The position numbers were made by a program, and so were the translations under genes. This document shows, piece by piece, positions 48,901 to 62,064 of a stretch of DNA of 64,000 bases. The notes under the pieces are model-generated. The model worked only from the letters and a program-made list of their open reading frames with translations. It ran no database searches and was not told the DNA's origin. The stretch is from positions 268,435-332,434 of the forward strand of contig JAJNNY010000041.1 of the NCBI GenBank assembly GCA_022453515.1. The letters run 5' to 3'. How positions within the stretch are numbered: position 1 is the first letter of the stretch; each line of letters begins with the position of its first letter. Origin of the DNA: Astrocystis sublimbata (Eukaryota > Ascomycota > Sordariomycetes > Xylariales > Xylariaceae).

Positions 48901-51900
48901 GAAACCTCTTCAACTGCTGTTGATATAATCCACCCTTGGTGTAGGGGTTTCGCCTCTGCAAGGTCTCGGAAAATGTCAACCCCTGAAAACCCACTGCCTT
49001 TTAAAAGTGTATCCCACGCGTCGACAGTAATACTTGGCGAGAGGACTCTATTATCCTCCACCCCCATCCACCAACCTGGAAACAGACCGAAGACATAGCT
49101 TAGAGTCCACCCAGAAGGAATGAAGTTCTCCTGCAAGATCAACTTGCCGCCTGGTTTTAATGCCCTGCGTACTCGTTGCATCGTTGCCTTCAAATCAGAG
49201 GATATGTGAAGAACACCGATAGCCACGACAACGTCATAAGCACCGGCGGGGAATTGTTGCTCAACCCAGTCTCGCTCAATGTCGAGGGTCCTAAAGGTCA
49301 TCTGTGCTAAGAATGGCTCGAATTCTTGTCTGGCATGACCAAAGAATGAGCTGGATACGTCGGTGAATTCGTAACGATTGCATCGTAGAAAGCTGTCGTG
49401 ATCACCACGACGGGCACAGAGTGCTGCAAGTAAATTTCTTGCCCCACCGCCAGTGCCCCCGCCAATTTCGAGAATTCTCATACCAGGAATGTCGTGAGCT
49501 AGCAAGTCCACATAATCGTATATTTGCCCCGAGCTCCCGTTGCTGTTAAGGAGGAGTTCGTATGTGTCTTTGAGGATGTTCGAGTGGATAAAGAGTTCCA
49601 AAGGATCAGCGGTGCCATCCCATATGGCAGTCAGGTTTGATGCAGCGGTCGAATATAGATTACCAATCGCGTTGTAGTTCCTCAGACGGCTGGACATTGA
49701 TGAGAAACCCACTGCTGCCTCCTTGATCATCGACTCGTGGTTGGTCCATCTTTGCTTACGCTGAGACTCAGCGCTGTGATGTTTAGCCCAGTTCCAGAAA
49801 TGTGGTTTCCACGGGCTTTGCATGTCGTCTATAGATAGACTGCAGCAAGATAGGAAATGATCCAGCGATACTTCGACGAGAAGCGCCAAGTCCCGATAAA
49901 ACTCAGAGAGTTCGATATTATCAGGTTGCCGTACTGTTAGCAGCTCATCAAGCTCATGCGGTCCCAACATACGCAGAGATATTTTGCAATCCACGTTCAT
50001 GAATCTCTTGCGAGGGTCGCAACCGGTCACAGCTGGGGCTGGGTTGGCAGTGACATTGGCGAGCTCCAGGCCTTCGTACCATAAACGGACGTCATGCGTA
50101 TCGGTGCTGTCGATCCCAATTCCGCTGCACATGGAGCCCCGCGTACTTATATTCGTGACGGTGATAACAGCGTTAGTCGGCTGTTGCGTGGATGAAGATG
50201 CCAAGCCAGCCGCTGCCAACCAGAGGTAATTTATGCGGATGGGCACACATGTCGCGACCGGCTGAGAACCACCTGCTGTAATAGCTGTCAATGGCAAATG
50301 GAAGAATGCGTCTAGTGTAATAGGGTGAATCAAATAATCGTCATGGGGCTCATTGAGACTTGCGAATTTGGCAGAGACTTGGTTTCGGGTAGCATCGTAG
50401 GACTGATGCTCAGCAACTTGAAAAGATGGACCATAGTCGAACCCGCACTGATGTTTGAGGAATCTATACATGTGTTGAGAGTCAACGTGCTGTGATCCAT
50501 CCGTACCTGAAGTTCGGAATTCCTCGGCGAGCCTGAGCCGTTGTAGGTTGGTCTTTCCGTCCACCCATCTATCCGTAGCTCCGACAAACTCAACTGCAAT
50601 ATCACCCACACAATTCACTATCTCATCGTCGTCGTCAGTGTAAGTCCTTATGATAAACTCGTAAGAAACACTTTCATCTCCTGTTTTTCGCAGGAAACGA
50701 AGCGATGTCTGAACTTCGGTATCTTTCTGAGTCGTAAGGTGGATCGCCTTCTGAATATTCACATTCTGGATGGTGTACCCAAGGACGGGTTTCGATGCTT
50801 CTTGGCTTAGCTGTCTCGTAGCCTCAATAGCCATGGCTAGCATACCTCCCGCGGGATAAATCATAGCCCCATTGATAATATGATGCTCTAGCCATGGCAT
50901 GTCTCTCATTCTGAGGAAGTGTCTCCAGCGAGCATCCGAGGCATTCCAGTCACTGGATCGTGTTCCAATGAGTTCAGATGGGCCATATTTTCTTAGCCGA
51001 TAATTTCGACCCAAACGGCTCTCATGCCAATATCCTGTAGAATGGTCGAATGGGTATTCGGGCAGATCATTCAATAACCATCGCGAAGCAGTACTACAAC
51101 TTGATGTCTCATTGACGGCTCGTAAGTTGACTGGATATCCTTTACAATATAATGACCCCATAGCTGCGAGAGTCGTAGCTGTAGCCTCTTGACCTCGAAC
51201 AAGCATCGAAGAGTATCCGATCGAGGCACCCCGAGGGTTGGTCTGCAAGATGTTGCGTAGGGGGGTTTGTAGTGCAGAATGAGGACCTATCTCCACGAGG
51301 TGGTCGATGACAGGAATGGAGTGTTGACAATCGACGTCATCTCGCTGCAGCCAATTACCCGTGCACATTTCAGAGATGGCCTCGGAAAACCGAACAGGGC
51401 TCTCCATATTTCTGGCCCAGTAGGACGGATCAAGTAGTATCGAGATGTCGACAATCTGGCCCGTAAGGCTGGATACCATAAGAACACGTGGAACTGATGA
51501 GGGTGGTGCTGATAGTACCCCGATCATTTCTTGATACTCCTGTGAGATATGGCACATTTGTCGTGAATGGTAAGCCACTGATACACGCAGCTTTCGTGAC
51601 AAGATTCCTTTTTCTCCCAAGATCGTATCTAGCTTGTCAACAAGGGGGGCCTCTCCAGCCACGGTAATACTCGTGGGACTGTTTATGCATGCAAAGCTCA
51701 GGCCGTACGAGGTCGCCTCTCGGTTTACAGAGGCAACAATCTCTTCAATGGAGCTTTTTGATGCATTGACGGCTAGCATCGTTCCCTGAGGTTGGGACGA
51801 CGACAATTTTGCTGAGCATACACCTCGAAAATAAGCTAACTTCCATGCGGACTCGGCCGATAACATGCCTCCAGCGTATCTATCATGAATTAGCATCTAG

Positions 51901-54653
51901 AATCTAGGGGCGTACGGTGCGAGACCGGTACTCATACCCAGCTACAATCTCGCCAGATGAATGACCAACCACGGCGGAAGGGCGAACGTCAAAGCTCCTC
52001 AAAAGGTTCACCATGGCAACTTGTATGACTGTGCAAAGTGTCTGACTGAGCTCTGGATCGTGAATTCGAGTCTCGTGCTCGCTTCTGAGCAACTCATCTA
52101 AAATATCTTAGATACCACTCGGCAAGGAGAGGAAAGCTTCTACTCACCTGTAACGGACCATGAACATCCCAGTGACTTCAAATAACCATTCGCCCGGCTT
52201 ATATCTGCTTCGAAAATTGTATAGAACATCAGTTGCCTGCCCATTGCGAACCACTGTGCACCTTGGCCGGTGAATACATAACCAAGCTGTGGACTCCGTG
52301 CTGAGCGCTGTACTGGCAACGAGAGTTTTGGCCCCAAGGCGCGCAGTTCAGCCAAGGAGCTTATGACAGCGAATGAGGTCCATGGGAGTCGGCTGCGTCC
52401 ACTGACTAACGTGAATGCAAGGTTTTCGAGGAAATGAGCTTTTGTTTGGGCAGAAGGCGAGAAATTCTCGTATGATCTGGCAATCCGACCCAATCCTTCC
52501 TTGTCTGCTGCTGACCAAACAAGTAGCTTAGGTGTTTGAATATGATCCTCACCATTAGTCAGACTTTTGCTCCCATCTATACAGTTGGAGCTCTGCTCGG
52601 GTTGAATAGAAGGTGGTGTGGCAACTGAACAGTGTCTTCCTGGCAAATTTCTCAAACTTAGAAAATTGTACGCATCATCCAGAACTATGTGGCAGTTGGC
52701 TCCACCATAGCCAAATGAGTTAACTGATGCTCGACGCAGGCCTGGAGTTGGCCACGACTGGCAATGTTGGGGAAACTATCAAAATTACAATTAGTTAAAG
52801 CTGTTCGTCAAGCACAACGGAACCGTCACAGAAATTTGTTGGCACAAACACTGCGGGAAGGAAAAGCGGCTCTAAACTGACCTTAATGGGGTATTGCTCT
52901 ATTTCTATCTTTGGGTTGAGTTGTTCAAAGTTGGTATTAGGGGGGATAAGCCCCTTCTCTAGTGCCAGAACGGCCTTGATAACACCAGCTATACCACTGG
53001 CGCCCTCTAGATGGCCAATATTTGATTTGATAGCGCCTCTATAAACTCATTAGCTCTAGTTCAAGTTGGGTCAGTTACTTGACTCACATATACATAGGAT
53101 CCGTCTCGGTGCGATGCTCCCGAAACGCTCTGCCGATTGCACGAGCTTCCAAGGGGTCTCCCAAGGGTGTGCCGGTGCCACTTTACAGAACGGGGAGTCA
53201 GAAAAGGCTATAGGGGTTTGTGACAGGGTGGTTGCGAATGTATATGTCTCCAAGTTTCCCTTTCGTCCGTTGCTACTGGAAGCCAAGATCGATTGAAGAA
53301 TATAAGGCGAAGAGAAGGGCGGAAAGGATGTGCATGTTTGGTACGTACTGGGCCTCAAAAAATCGCGTGTGAGCCATTGAAAGACCTGCTCGTCTATAGG
53401 TCTCGCAGATTAGCCGTTCCTGGGCGGCGCTACTGGGCTGGGTAATACCTTGGGTGCGACCATCTTCGTTTGAGCCTGTTGAACGAATTACCGCCCTGAT
53501 CGTGTTGCCATCTCGAACCGCATCAGCAAGTCTTTTAAGAACGATAACGCCAATACCCTCTCCTCGTCCATATCCGTTGGCGCGATGATCAAATGAGTAG
53601 CATCTACCGTCTGGTGAAAGAAAGTTCAAGTTTGTCAGGATTTTGAAGTATTCGGGGGAAAATGTGAGATTACAACCGGTAACCACGCCCTAATTTATTT
53701 GTTGAATAAGCAAACAGTTTCAGTTATGTAGCAAGGATCCAAATTCAGATATGTAGGATAAAACTCACCATGTCACAACTTCCATTCCGTAATGCTTGAC
53801 AGGCCAAGTCAATGCCCACTGCGCTGCTGGAGCAAGCAGTATCTATCCCGATGCTCGGTCCTTTGAAATTGAAAAACCAGCTCAGTCGGTTCGCCAACAT
53901 GCTTAGTCCAATACCAAGTGCAGCATACTTCGGCGTATTTTCTGGGTCGTGGAAGAGCTGTATCACGTGATCCATACTAAAAGACCCTGTATATACAGCA
54001 GTCGATGAGCCATAGGCGTGTTCCATGGGGATGCCGGCTGAATCTCAAGTTAAAGAATGTCGCAAGTTCAGAGTAAAGATAATTTACCATTTTCAAGGGC
54101 CCTATATACTGTCTCTAGTAGCCATCGCTGCATCGGGTCCATTGAACTTGCTTCAGATGGAGAGATGGAGAAGAAGTCTGCATCGAAGAGGGACAAATCC
54201 TCCTCAATGAAGTGACCTCTTTGAATAGGCATCTAAATCAAGGATTTTCAGCTGAGCCTGAAGAATTCGTGTTAAGCTAGTCATAGGAGATGAAAATCTG
54301 TTACATACAGCATTTGGTAGGTTATTTCTGTGAAAGAAGCCCTGCGAATTGATGCGGCTAGGAGGAAATTGTTTTGTGGTACATCGTCGTTCGACAATAA
54401 TTTTCCAGAGACATTCTGCCGTGGTAGCATCATCCGGGAATTTGATGGAGAAACCACAAATGGCAACAGAGTCTGCATCGTTTCCATCGAGCCCTGTTGG
54501 GTATGCAGCATTCAAACTGGACGGGTCCGAGGATGCGCCAAGAGGAGCATCAACAGAGGATTTGAGGCACCCCAATGTCTGAGGCGACGACAAGGCGTGT
54601 TTGGCGGATCGACAGCAGTCGATACCGTTAACTCCCTTCCCAATATCATCCAT
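45952..54653 (-). CDS. highly reducing polyketide synthase, right copy
   Basis: Model: complement(join(45952..46830, 46882..47202, 47295..51879, 51938..52097, 52148..52775, 52882..53038, 53088..53180, 53349..53689, 53769..54037, 54088..54232, 54309..54653)), 2,640 aa. It appears identical to the left copy in every open frame compared, including all active-site motifs and the degenerate ER. It is intact. The two PKS genes face each other tail to tail, with only 1,174 bp between their stop codons. In a fungus with repeat-induced point mutation, a long exact duplicate with no stop codons is unexpected unless very recent or artefactual. Confidence 0.9.
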
Positions 54654-56079
54654 GCTGGTTCGTCAGATATGATACACTTTATCATGATAAGTGGGAAGAC
54701 ATGACCAGCTCGAGCGATTATAGCGGGAGGCTCTTAGCAGTACATAACCAGTCCTATCACTTCAAGGAATATTTAGTTTGCTTGACGAGTTATTATCGGA
54801 GGGAAGCTCTGATGTAATAGGAAGGTTATGATATTTATATCTAGAACAAAGCTCATATTTCTTACTGCCATGCACTGATCCAGGCAATGAAGTCTAATTC
54901 GGCTACTAGCCGCTCGCAAAAACGGCTGTCTCGTGCACCTTCGGGTAATACATTCCGGAGAGTAGATCCTAAACAAAGTAATGTTGAGTTTGCGTGTGTA
55001 TCGTCTCACGTCAGGGGTTTGTTTGTTTGGGTAATGCCTCAAGCTTGCGGCATATGCCCATACTGCATCAATTAATGAGACATTATGTGTTTGCATGCAC
55101 CTCTACTCTGACTCGTACTACCCCCCATCTACTACTTTCACCGCCCCTTCGTTCACAGCTATGTGTGACGTGATACCGACTTTACCACGAATGTGTTCAT
55201 CATTGGCACTGCCAATCTACGGGGTTTCTCCATATCACAGGGCGGGTTAGATGAAACTAGCAAAGTCCCTATGGTGTTGCTTCGGATCTCACTGAGCATC
55301 TGCAGGTAGTATTGGGTTCTGTTGTGTGTGTTGGAGGAAGTTGGAGGAAGTTGATGCATATTGGCCCAAAGGGGAGAACGTTAGACGGGCCAGTTGGAAT
55401 GCAGTAGTTTGTATGCCTTGCCTCCTTCGGTGCATTTGTGTTTGAAAAAGGAAGTAGATGCGAGAAGGATGAGATCTACAGAAAAGTGGCTTCATAATTA
55501 AACTATTTGATACGGCGTTGGCTACATGCGACGAAACGACGAAGAGAGTGAGTGGGGTGTCCCAGAAGTCGGAAAATCTGGAAATGTAACCTTCGTGTCC
55601 AAAGCCGCAACATACATCATGTTTTTCGTGGGGTAGCAATGCATGAAGCATAGCACTTACCTACTAGGTACTTACTCCTGGCCCCTGTAATGGCACCAGC
55701 GAAATTTTGACATCTAATACTAGGTATATTTGATTGAAATACTTCATAATTATAATAATCGTCATCGAACTAACGAACCTAAGAACAATCACCGGGCACA
55801 GTATTCGCATGGTAGAAGCCGAACCTTCATTCGGAGACGACAAGAAAAATCACGTCTCGGTAATGAAGTAGGGAAGGCTGCCATGTTTAACGAGTGTTGG
55901 TATTCTTATTTCAGAGATTTGAGTAGAGAGTAGAAAATAATAAAATCAGGATTGAGGAGTAACCATAATCCATAATATCAGCCTATCCAACCAATGTCGT
56001 TGCCTCTAGTACTTAACCTAGGTAGGGAGGTGTACGAATGACCAGCCCCCCACTCCCTCAGCACTCCTTATCTACACAA
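54654..56079. other. intergenic before the PKS, right arm
   Basis: Mirror of 34,650-36,075; no gene recognised. Confidence 0.55.
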
Positions 56080-58043
56080 TTACCTTTCTCTCTTGACCAG
56101 ACCCAGCTCGGAGATAATGATATCGGCTGCCTTCTCGGCGACCGTCATAGCTGTGTTGGACGTGTTCGCTCCAACATTGTGAGGTGAAATACTAAGGTCA
56201 GCAACCTTGAGGCTTTGGACGCCGTAAACATTTAGCGCAGGATCAACCACACCATGTTTGTCTCGCGGTGCCATTTTGCAAGTTCCGATAGGATGCCAAG
56301 TGGAATTAATGCGTTCCCGGATCCAATTTTCGATTATATCATCGTCTTCTGCGCTATATTCAGGGTTGGGGATATCGAGATTGGCTTTTGAGTTAGCTGG
56401 AAAGGTCGGTTGTGTACTGGGAACAGGGTCTCGGCATAAACCCATGTGATGAGCGATCTCGCGTTGCTTCTTGAACATCCATACGTGGGGCTTCACATCC
56501 AAGTCTTCAGGATCAGAGAGCAGTCCAGGATCGAAGTCCAGAGGATCGTCGATCTTGGGACCGGTGATATAGAGATGGCCGCGGGAGAAGGGATACAAGG
56601 TGAATGTTACCAAGGTCAAGAATTGCCCGGGCCCCAGGAAACTCGAGTCACCGGGAAAACTAAATATTATCAATATGCTGTATATCTGGACGGAAAGGTT
56701 TGACATACCATGCGACAGGTGAGATGATCACCAAAGGTTTGTCTGGTATGTCTTTGAAGCTTCTGCCCCATGCAGCCTTGAATTTTGGTCCCAGAGCTTC
56801 CACGTCAGCTTCAGTGGGTCTTATTTTTGATTGAACGTCGACGCCACCGTAGCTTAGCATCTCATGCTTTGTCGCGATCATGTCATCAAGGCTTGTGCGG
56901 CCAGAATAGAGACTGTCCAAGGTCTCATCCGGCCTCAAGTTCGAGCTGTAGGGATACATCATTGTATTGTGGTCCTCATAGTCAGCGCCAACGCCAGGAA
57001 CGTTGGCAACAATAGGAACCCCAGCCTTTTTCAGAACTTCAGGTTCACCGATTCCGGATCTTTGCAGAATAAGAGGTGAAAACATGGAGCCCCCAGTGAT
57101 CGTCACGAGCCTCCGTGCTCTGATTTCTCGTATAGAGTCCGAGCCCGGATCTGGATGAAAGTCTGGGTTCAATCGGAAAGAAACACCAACGGCCCTCGTG
57201 CCTTCAAACAAGACACGCTCGACCTGCGATTCCACTAGGACGTGCAGATTGGGGTGTTGCCCACCTTCCAGGCGGGGGTGTAGGTAGATGGTGGCCGTGT
57301 CCTGACGCTGGCCCTCTGGACTCATGTATTTCAAAAGACGCATAGATCCATTGTTTGACCCAAAGCAATTGATATCATCGACTTCCGGCCACCCCACAGT
57401 TTCCATGGCAGTGATAAAGCCGTCTTCAAGTCGATGGCTTCGGAAAGGGCCTCCAGATACCTGCATGGGGCCATTGTGCCCATGCATATCCTTTGGCCCC
57501 GGGCCGATATATGTTTCGAACTTGACAATCATTAGCTAATCTAACTCCCTCATTCTACCCAAGCGTACGAACACAGCATACCTTCTTCATATATGGAAGG
57601 AGATCTTCGGGAGACCATCCCGGTGTGTTCCAGGATTCATAGTCGGATCGCTGTGGTCGACTGTAGAACAGTGAATTGATTGAGGTACCTCCGCCGAGTA
57701 TGTGGCCAACGGGAACAGTAGCTTGGCGACCAGCAAGAAGATCCGATTTGGGACCATGAAAGAGTTTCGCGTGTGGATTGCCGGGGAGGACGTGATTAAG
57801 CCAAACGCTAACATGGTCAACCACTGGCAAGCCCTTATTGTTTGTGCCGCTTTCGATAACGAGTATAGACAATTGGGGATCAGCATCTGCAAGGCGACTA
57901 GCTATAATACATCCCGAGCAGCCACCTGGTCCTCGATCAGCTGTTTGCTAGATGGAGTAGAGTGATGCATCCTAATACTCACCGCCGACGATGATCACAT
58001 CGACCTCGTCAAGGTTAGCTGGCAGCTTGGTGTATAACCCCAT
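56080..58043 (-). CDS. GMC-family oxidoreductase, right copy
   Basis: Model: complement(join(56080..56659, 56709..57520, 57582..57925, 57983..58043)), 598 aa. Exact mirror of the left copy with the same exon lengths, FAD fold, GMC signatures and C-terminal HPIGTCKM / NTSNTAM blocks. Intact, with no difference seen. Confidence 0.87.
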
Positions 58044-58551
58044 GTTGCGATGTTGACGTTTCTGTTTCGCTGAAATCGACGGAGAAGTTGAATGGCAGGG
58101 GACAATTACGATGGCAAGACTTGAAGAAAACGGAAGTTTATTCCTCTAGATTTCACTCAAAGGAAGCATACTCAACGGCTGTAAACAAAGCGCAAAGAAG
58201 CGATTGTGCTGCCGGTGACTATCGGCATCGGAATTCGCTCGCCCACCAAGTTCAAGTCTACCAGGTATGTAGGTAGGTAAATTGAGTATGCAGCTCCGAA
58301 TAACTACACCTATATGACAGACATCCTAGCACATAGCTGACAGTCAGTAGGGGTCTTCTCCTGGAAATCCAGCAGCTCACTGCCCTGACATCCTGCAAGG
58401 GCTGTCGTTTGATTGGTTATTCAACGACCGAACCCTTACTGTACAACTAGGTCTACTAAGTAGGTGCTTATTATTACCTACTTCTGAAGTACTTGCAGCA
58501 TCTCGTCACATTCGTCTCAAACTGGCGAGCTTTTCCCGCCCGACGTTAACA
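58044..58551. other. short intergenic, right arm
   Basis: Mirror of 32,178-32,685; no gene seen. Confidence 0.6.
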
Positions 58552-59915
58552 TTAGCTACTCCGACTCCCCATCCACGACGCGAACCTGTACCAAGCGCTG
58601 TAGGCCCAGTAATGCGCGCCGGAGATGATGGCCTGGGACATACTCCCCTGATAAAACGTCCCCCAATACACACCCATCAATTTGTCGCGGTAAGAATACC
58701 TCAGCACACTCGTTTCCCACTCTTGCACTGATAGTTTGCCGCGGACGAAGTCTTCGATGGCCCGCGAGTGGAAGGCCGACTTGGCACTGCTGAGCCCTGC
58801 GTGTGGACGAACCAGGGTCAGCGCATCGCCCATCAGGAGTACCTGGCCGTCCTCGAAAACACCCCTGGGTGAGAAGAATTCACTGATGACCTGGATGAAC
58901 GGTTCTTGGATCTGCTCGACGATCTCAAGCAATGCTGGCGGAAGCCGCACCGCTCTGGCATGCTTCAAGCGAGCCTCCCAGGCACTTTCTTTGACTCTCC
59001 CAGCAGGCACAGTGTTGCGATGCCGATGCCCGTCAATCCGATCCCTCAGGATGTCATCGAGGGACTCTGGGGTTTCGTTGGTGTACCAGCAAAAGTTGAC
59101 GAGGCGTTTGCCCGCCTGCAGCGAACCATCCTTCCCCGGAATGATGTACACAATTATGTGATGTCGGTCCATTGCGTGATTGGTGGCCGAGTGTGCGACC
59201 GCCTTCAATGTTGTGGCGGAAAGATGTGCTTCTTGAACTGTGCCCCTCCATACCACATATCCTGCATACCGACGTTGCACTGCAGGCTGGTATTTGGCTC
59301 TGATCATGGAGTCGGCACCGTCGGCACCAATCACAAGATCTGCTTTTCGTTCTGAGACCGCATTTGTATGGCGATCGAGCGACGTCACGGTTAGGCGAGC
59401 GTCCGACGCGTCCGCTCGCCCAACATCCAGTACTCTCGTATGAGAATGATAGACGGCTGTGCCGTCCATTATATCAGCTTCGGGGGGTTGTGGGTAGTAC
59501 GCGCTCACCCGTCCATCAAAGTTAGACCGCAGGCGGTAGTACAGCGCGTCCCAGCTTGTGATCTCCCTTCTGCCAGTTGCGACGATCCTCCCGGGCTTGC
59601 TGCTAGTGTCGAGGCTTTGGAGACCGTCGATCTCGTAGGTGAACGGTTTCGTCAAGCGGTCGTGGTCGCGGAGTAAATCCATAACATTCGGTCCCATTGC
59701 TATACCCGCCATATGACTCTTGCGATCATCGCCATCCTGCTCGAGGACTTCTACATCGCAACCCACATGTTTCAACAAGAGGCCACACATGAGACCAGCA
59801 ATCGAGCCGCCCACCTATGTTGCCTCAGTTACTAATACGCATGTCCGCCGACTGGGACTGTACTGACAATGATAACCCGTCGACTAACACATGCATCTTG
59901 CGCCAAGCTGGACAT
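58552..59915 (-). CDS. FAD-dependent monooxygenase, right copy
   Basis: Model: complement(join(58552..59814, 59868..59915)), 436 aa. Mirror of the left copy, with the same intron splitting the FAD-binding motif and the same DGADSM and GDALTLV motifs. Intact. Confidence 0.84.
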
Positions 59916-60156
59916 TGTGTGAGGAGCAAGCAGAAAGGGGTGATCTTAGCGCTCAGCTCAGCCGTCTGCAGACAAAACCTGTGCCAAGGGAGGTAAAAGC
60001 ACAACAGCGAGGCAAATTTTGTGAACAAGAAAGTATATTGCAGTATCAGCACCTACTGGAGACCGGAAGGTAGGTGCCATGATTATTTAAGGCCGACTGG
60101 GCTCCAAGCTCGAATTCCCTAGGTAGTCTATCTTTGCAACCACGCACCAAGCACCC
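59916..60156. promoter_or_regulatory. divergent promoter, CMD-like / FAD monooxygenase (right)
   Basis: Mirror of the 241-bp shared promoter at 30,573-30,813. Confidence 0.6.
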
Positions 60157-60868
60157 ATGGCTCCTCGATACCCTCTAGATGCTGCACCTGATGCCAACGC
60201 TGGCCATACTATGCAAGAACTCATGCAAGAGTTTCATGGACCTCTGCCTTTTCCGGTTCTAGACGAAAATGAGGACGCCATGTTAGGCTGGCTTGGGCCG
60301 ATGAGGTATTGCATTGCCACCGCTCTACCCCCCAACGATAGCATATCAGTTGTCTCATCGACACCTTCCTACCTACCAGACCCCGTATCTATCAATATCA
60401 ACTAACATCTTAGTCAGTTACACTATGGACCTTGCTCCGATCGTCTTCGATCTGTATCAAAAAGCCTTCAACAAAGTCCCTTCGCGCACTCGCCAGCTTG
60501 TCGTCTTTGCATACTTGTCTGTGGTGAAAGAGCCCTACATGACATACTGCCGCCGACTTCTTGGTCCCAGGGCGGGTTTGACACAGGATGAAATTGAGCA
60601 CGCATTGGGAGGTAGATTGTCGCGGAGTCTCAGTGAGAAAGAAGCGTCAGCATACCGCCTGGGTATCCATCTTGCAAGCTTGAAAGGGCCAGTTGACGAC
60701 GAGGCGTGGCAGGAGTATGCGTCCAAGCTAAGCAGGACGGAAATTACCACCGTTGCCAACATAGTTGGTGGCTACCAGTGGGCTTGCCTTCTAACGCGCC
60801 TCAATGGAGACAATGCAACGCCTGCCACGGATCATGCACGCTCCTTGGACAATATGCATGGTTCTTAA
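60157..60868 (+). CDS. carboxymuconolactone decarboxylase/AhpD-like protein, right copy
   Basis: Model: join(60157..60305, 60418..60868), 199 aa. Mirror of the left copy with the same single 112-nt intron; intact. It is the last gene in the right arm before sequence differences between the arms begin (the first is at 61,231). Confidence 0.74.
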
Positions 60869-62064
60869 ACGGACAATCCAATTACCTTGAAGGCGGAGAA
60901 GCTATATACACAGGGCTAGTTCGAGTAGTGACGAAACAGAGATGCATACTTTTTTTTTGGTCTTCGTTCTATCTCTGATAAATCCTGCATGCATCCCACC
61001 CAACACGGCAAATGAGCCGTAATAGGCGATTCTGCATGCTTGTGCTCTAAAAGGAGATGGTCACCTTAGTCCTGACCCCCAACGTTGCATTTCCGATGCT
61101 TTTTGGTAAAGATTCGATTGCTTGTACACCCCTTGTTAGCCTGCTTATCTCGGTAGTTGGCCAGCCATTGTCCCGCCTCTCAGGAGGATCACAACCTGCT
61201 GCAGGCTTGGGTAGGAGGTACTGGGAAGTTGGGGTGCCAGCCCAGTCACCTTGCGTCGCAATAGGAATCTACGACATGAGTCACATACATATAGATGCCG
61301 GTGAGCGGCATATGTGCTGTACACCTGCATTGCCTTTTACTAGATGCCAGACATGACGATGCCTGTTTATCCCCGGCTTTAAGCCCCGCAGGATTCACAG
61401 TAATTGAACCCCCCACAGACACCTGTCAGCATGGCTGCTCCGAGGTCCTCAAGACGCGTGTAAGACGGTTGCAGCCCCGTAGGTGCGTGAGACTGACTCC
61501 GACGTTTCATTCCCGTGCAGCGACAAGAGCACCGGGCATAATTCTTTAGGTAGAGTAGATGACGAATCCAAGGATAAGCGAGATTCTTCACAGCCAGCAT
61601 GCCCGCATATCCCAGGGCTAATACCACGCGACCCCCCTGGCACCAGTGCTAGCATGATGTTAGACGAACCTCCGCTCTAGGCTGCGCTTATGTATGGTAT
61701 TGTGTTCTAATCTCCTGGTTGTCTCCTGGTTGGATACGTGCCTAGATATGTCTAGTAAGCTTGTGGCTACGAAAACTCGGCGTGTTGCTCCCAAAGCCTT
61801 CGGCCCTTGCTCGTCCGCATCCCACCACCACAGAACGGAGGCAATAGGTGTGCCGAAAATAGATCACTTTTGATGCCAAAGTCTCACATCACAAATCTTG
61901 AAAACAGCCGGTCTCTGCTCATAACGTATTTTAGTCATAACAGTGCGGCGTTCCGGCGTGTCCCAACCGCCTACACATGCGTCCATCGATCGTTCGATTT
62001 CGCTCCCGCGTCCGAGTGACCGGTTCCTAACACCAACTCTAGCCCGGATAAGCCCACTCGCAAA
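60869..62064. other. intergenic, right arm
   Basis: Mirror of 28,664-29,860 with one G missing from the homopolymer at 61,231-61,234. No gene recognised. Confidence 0.6.
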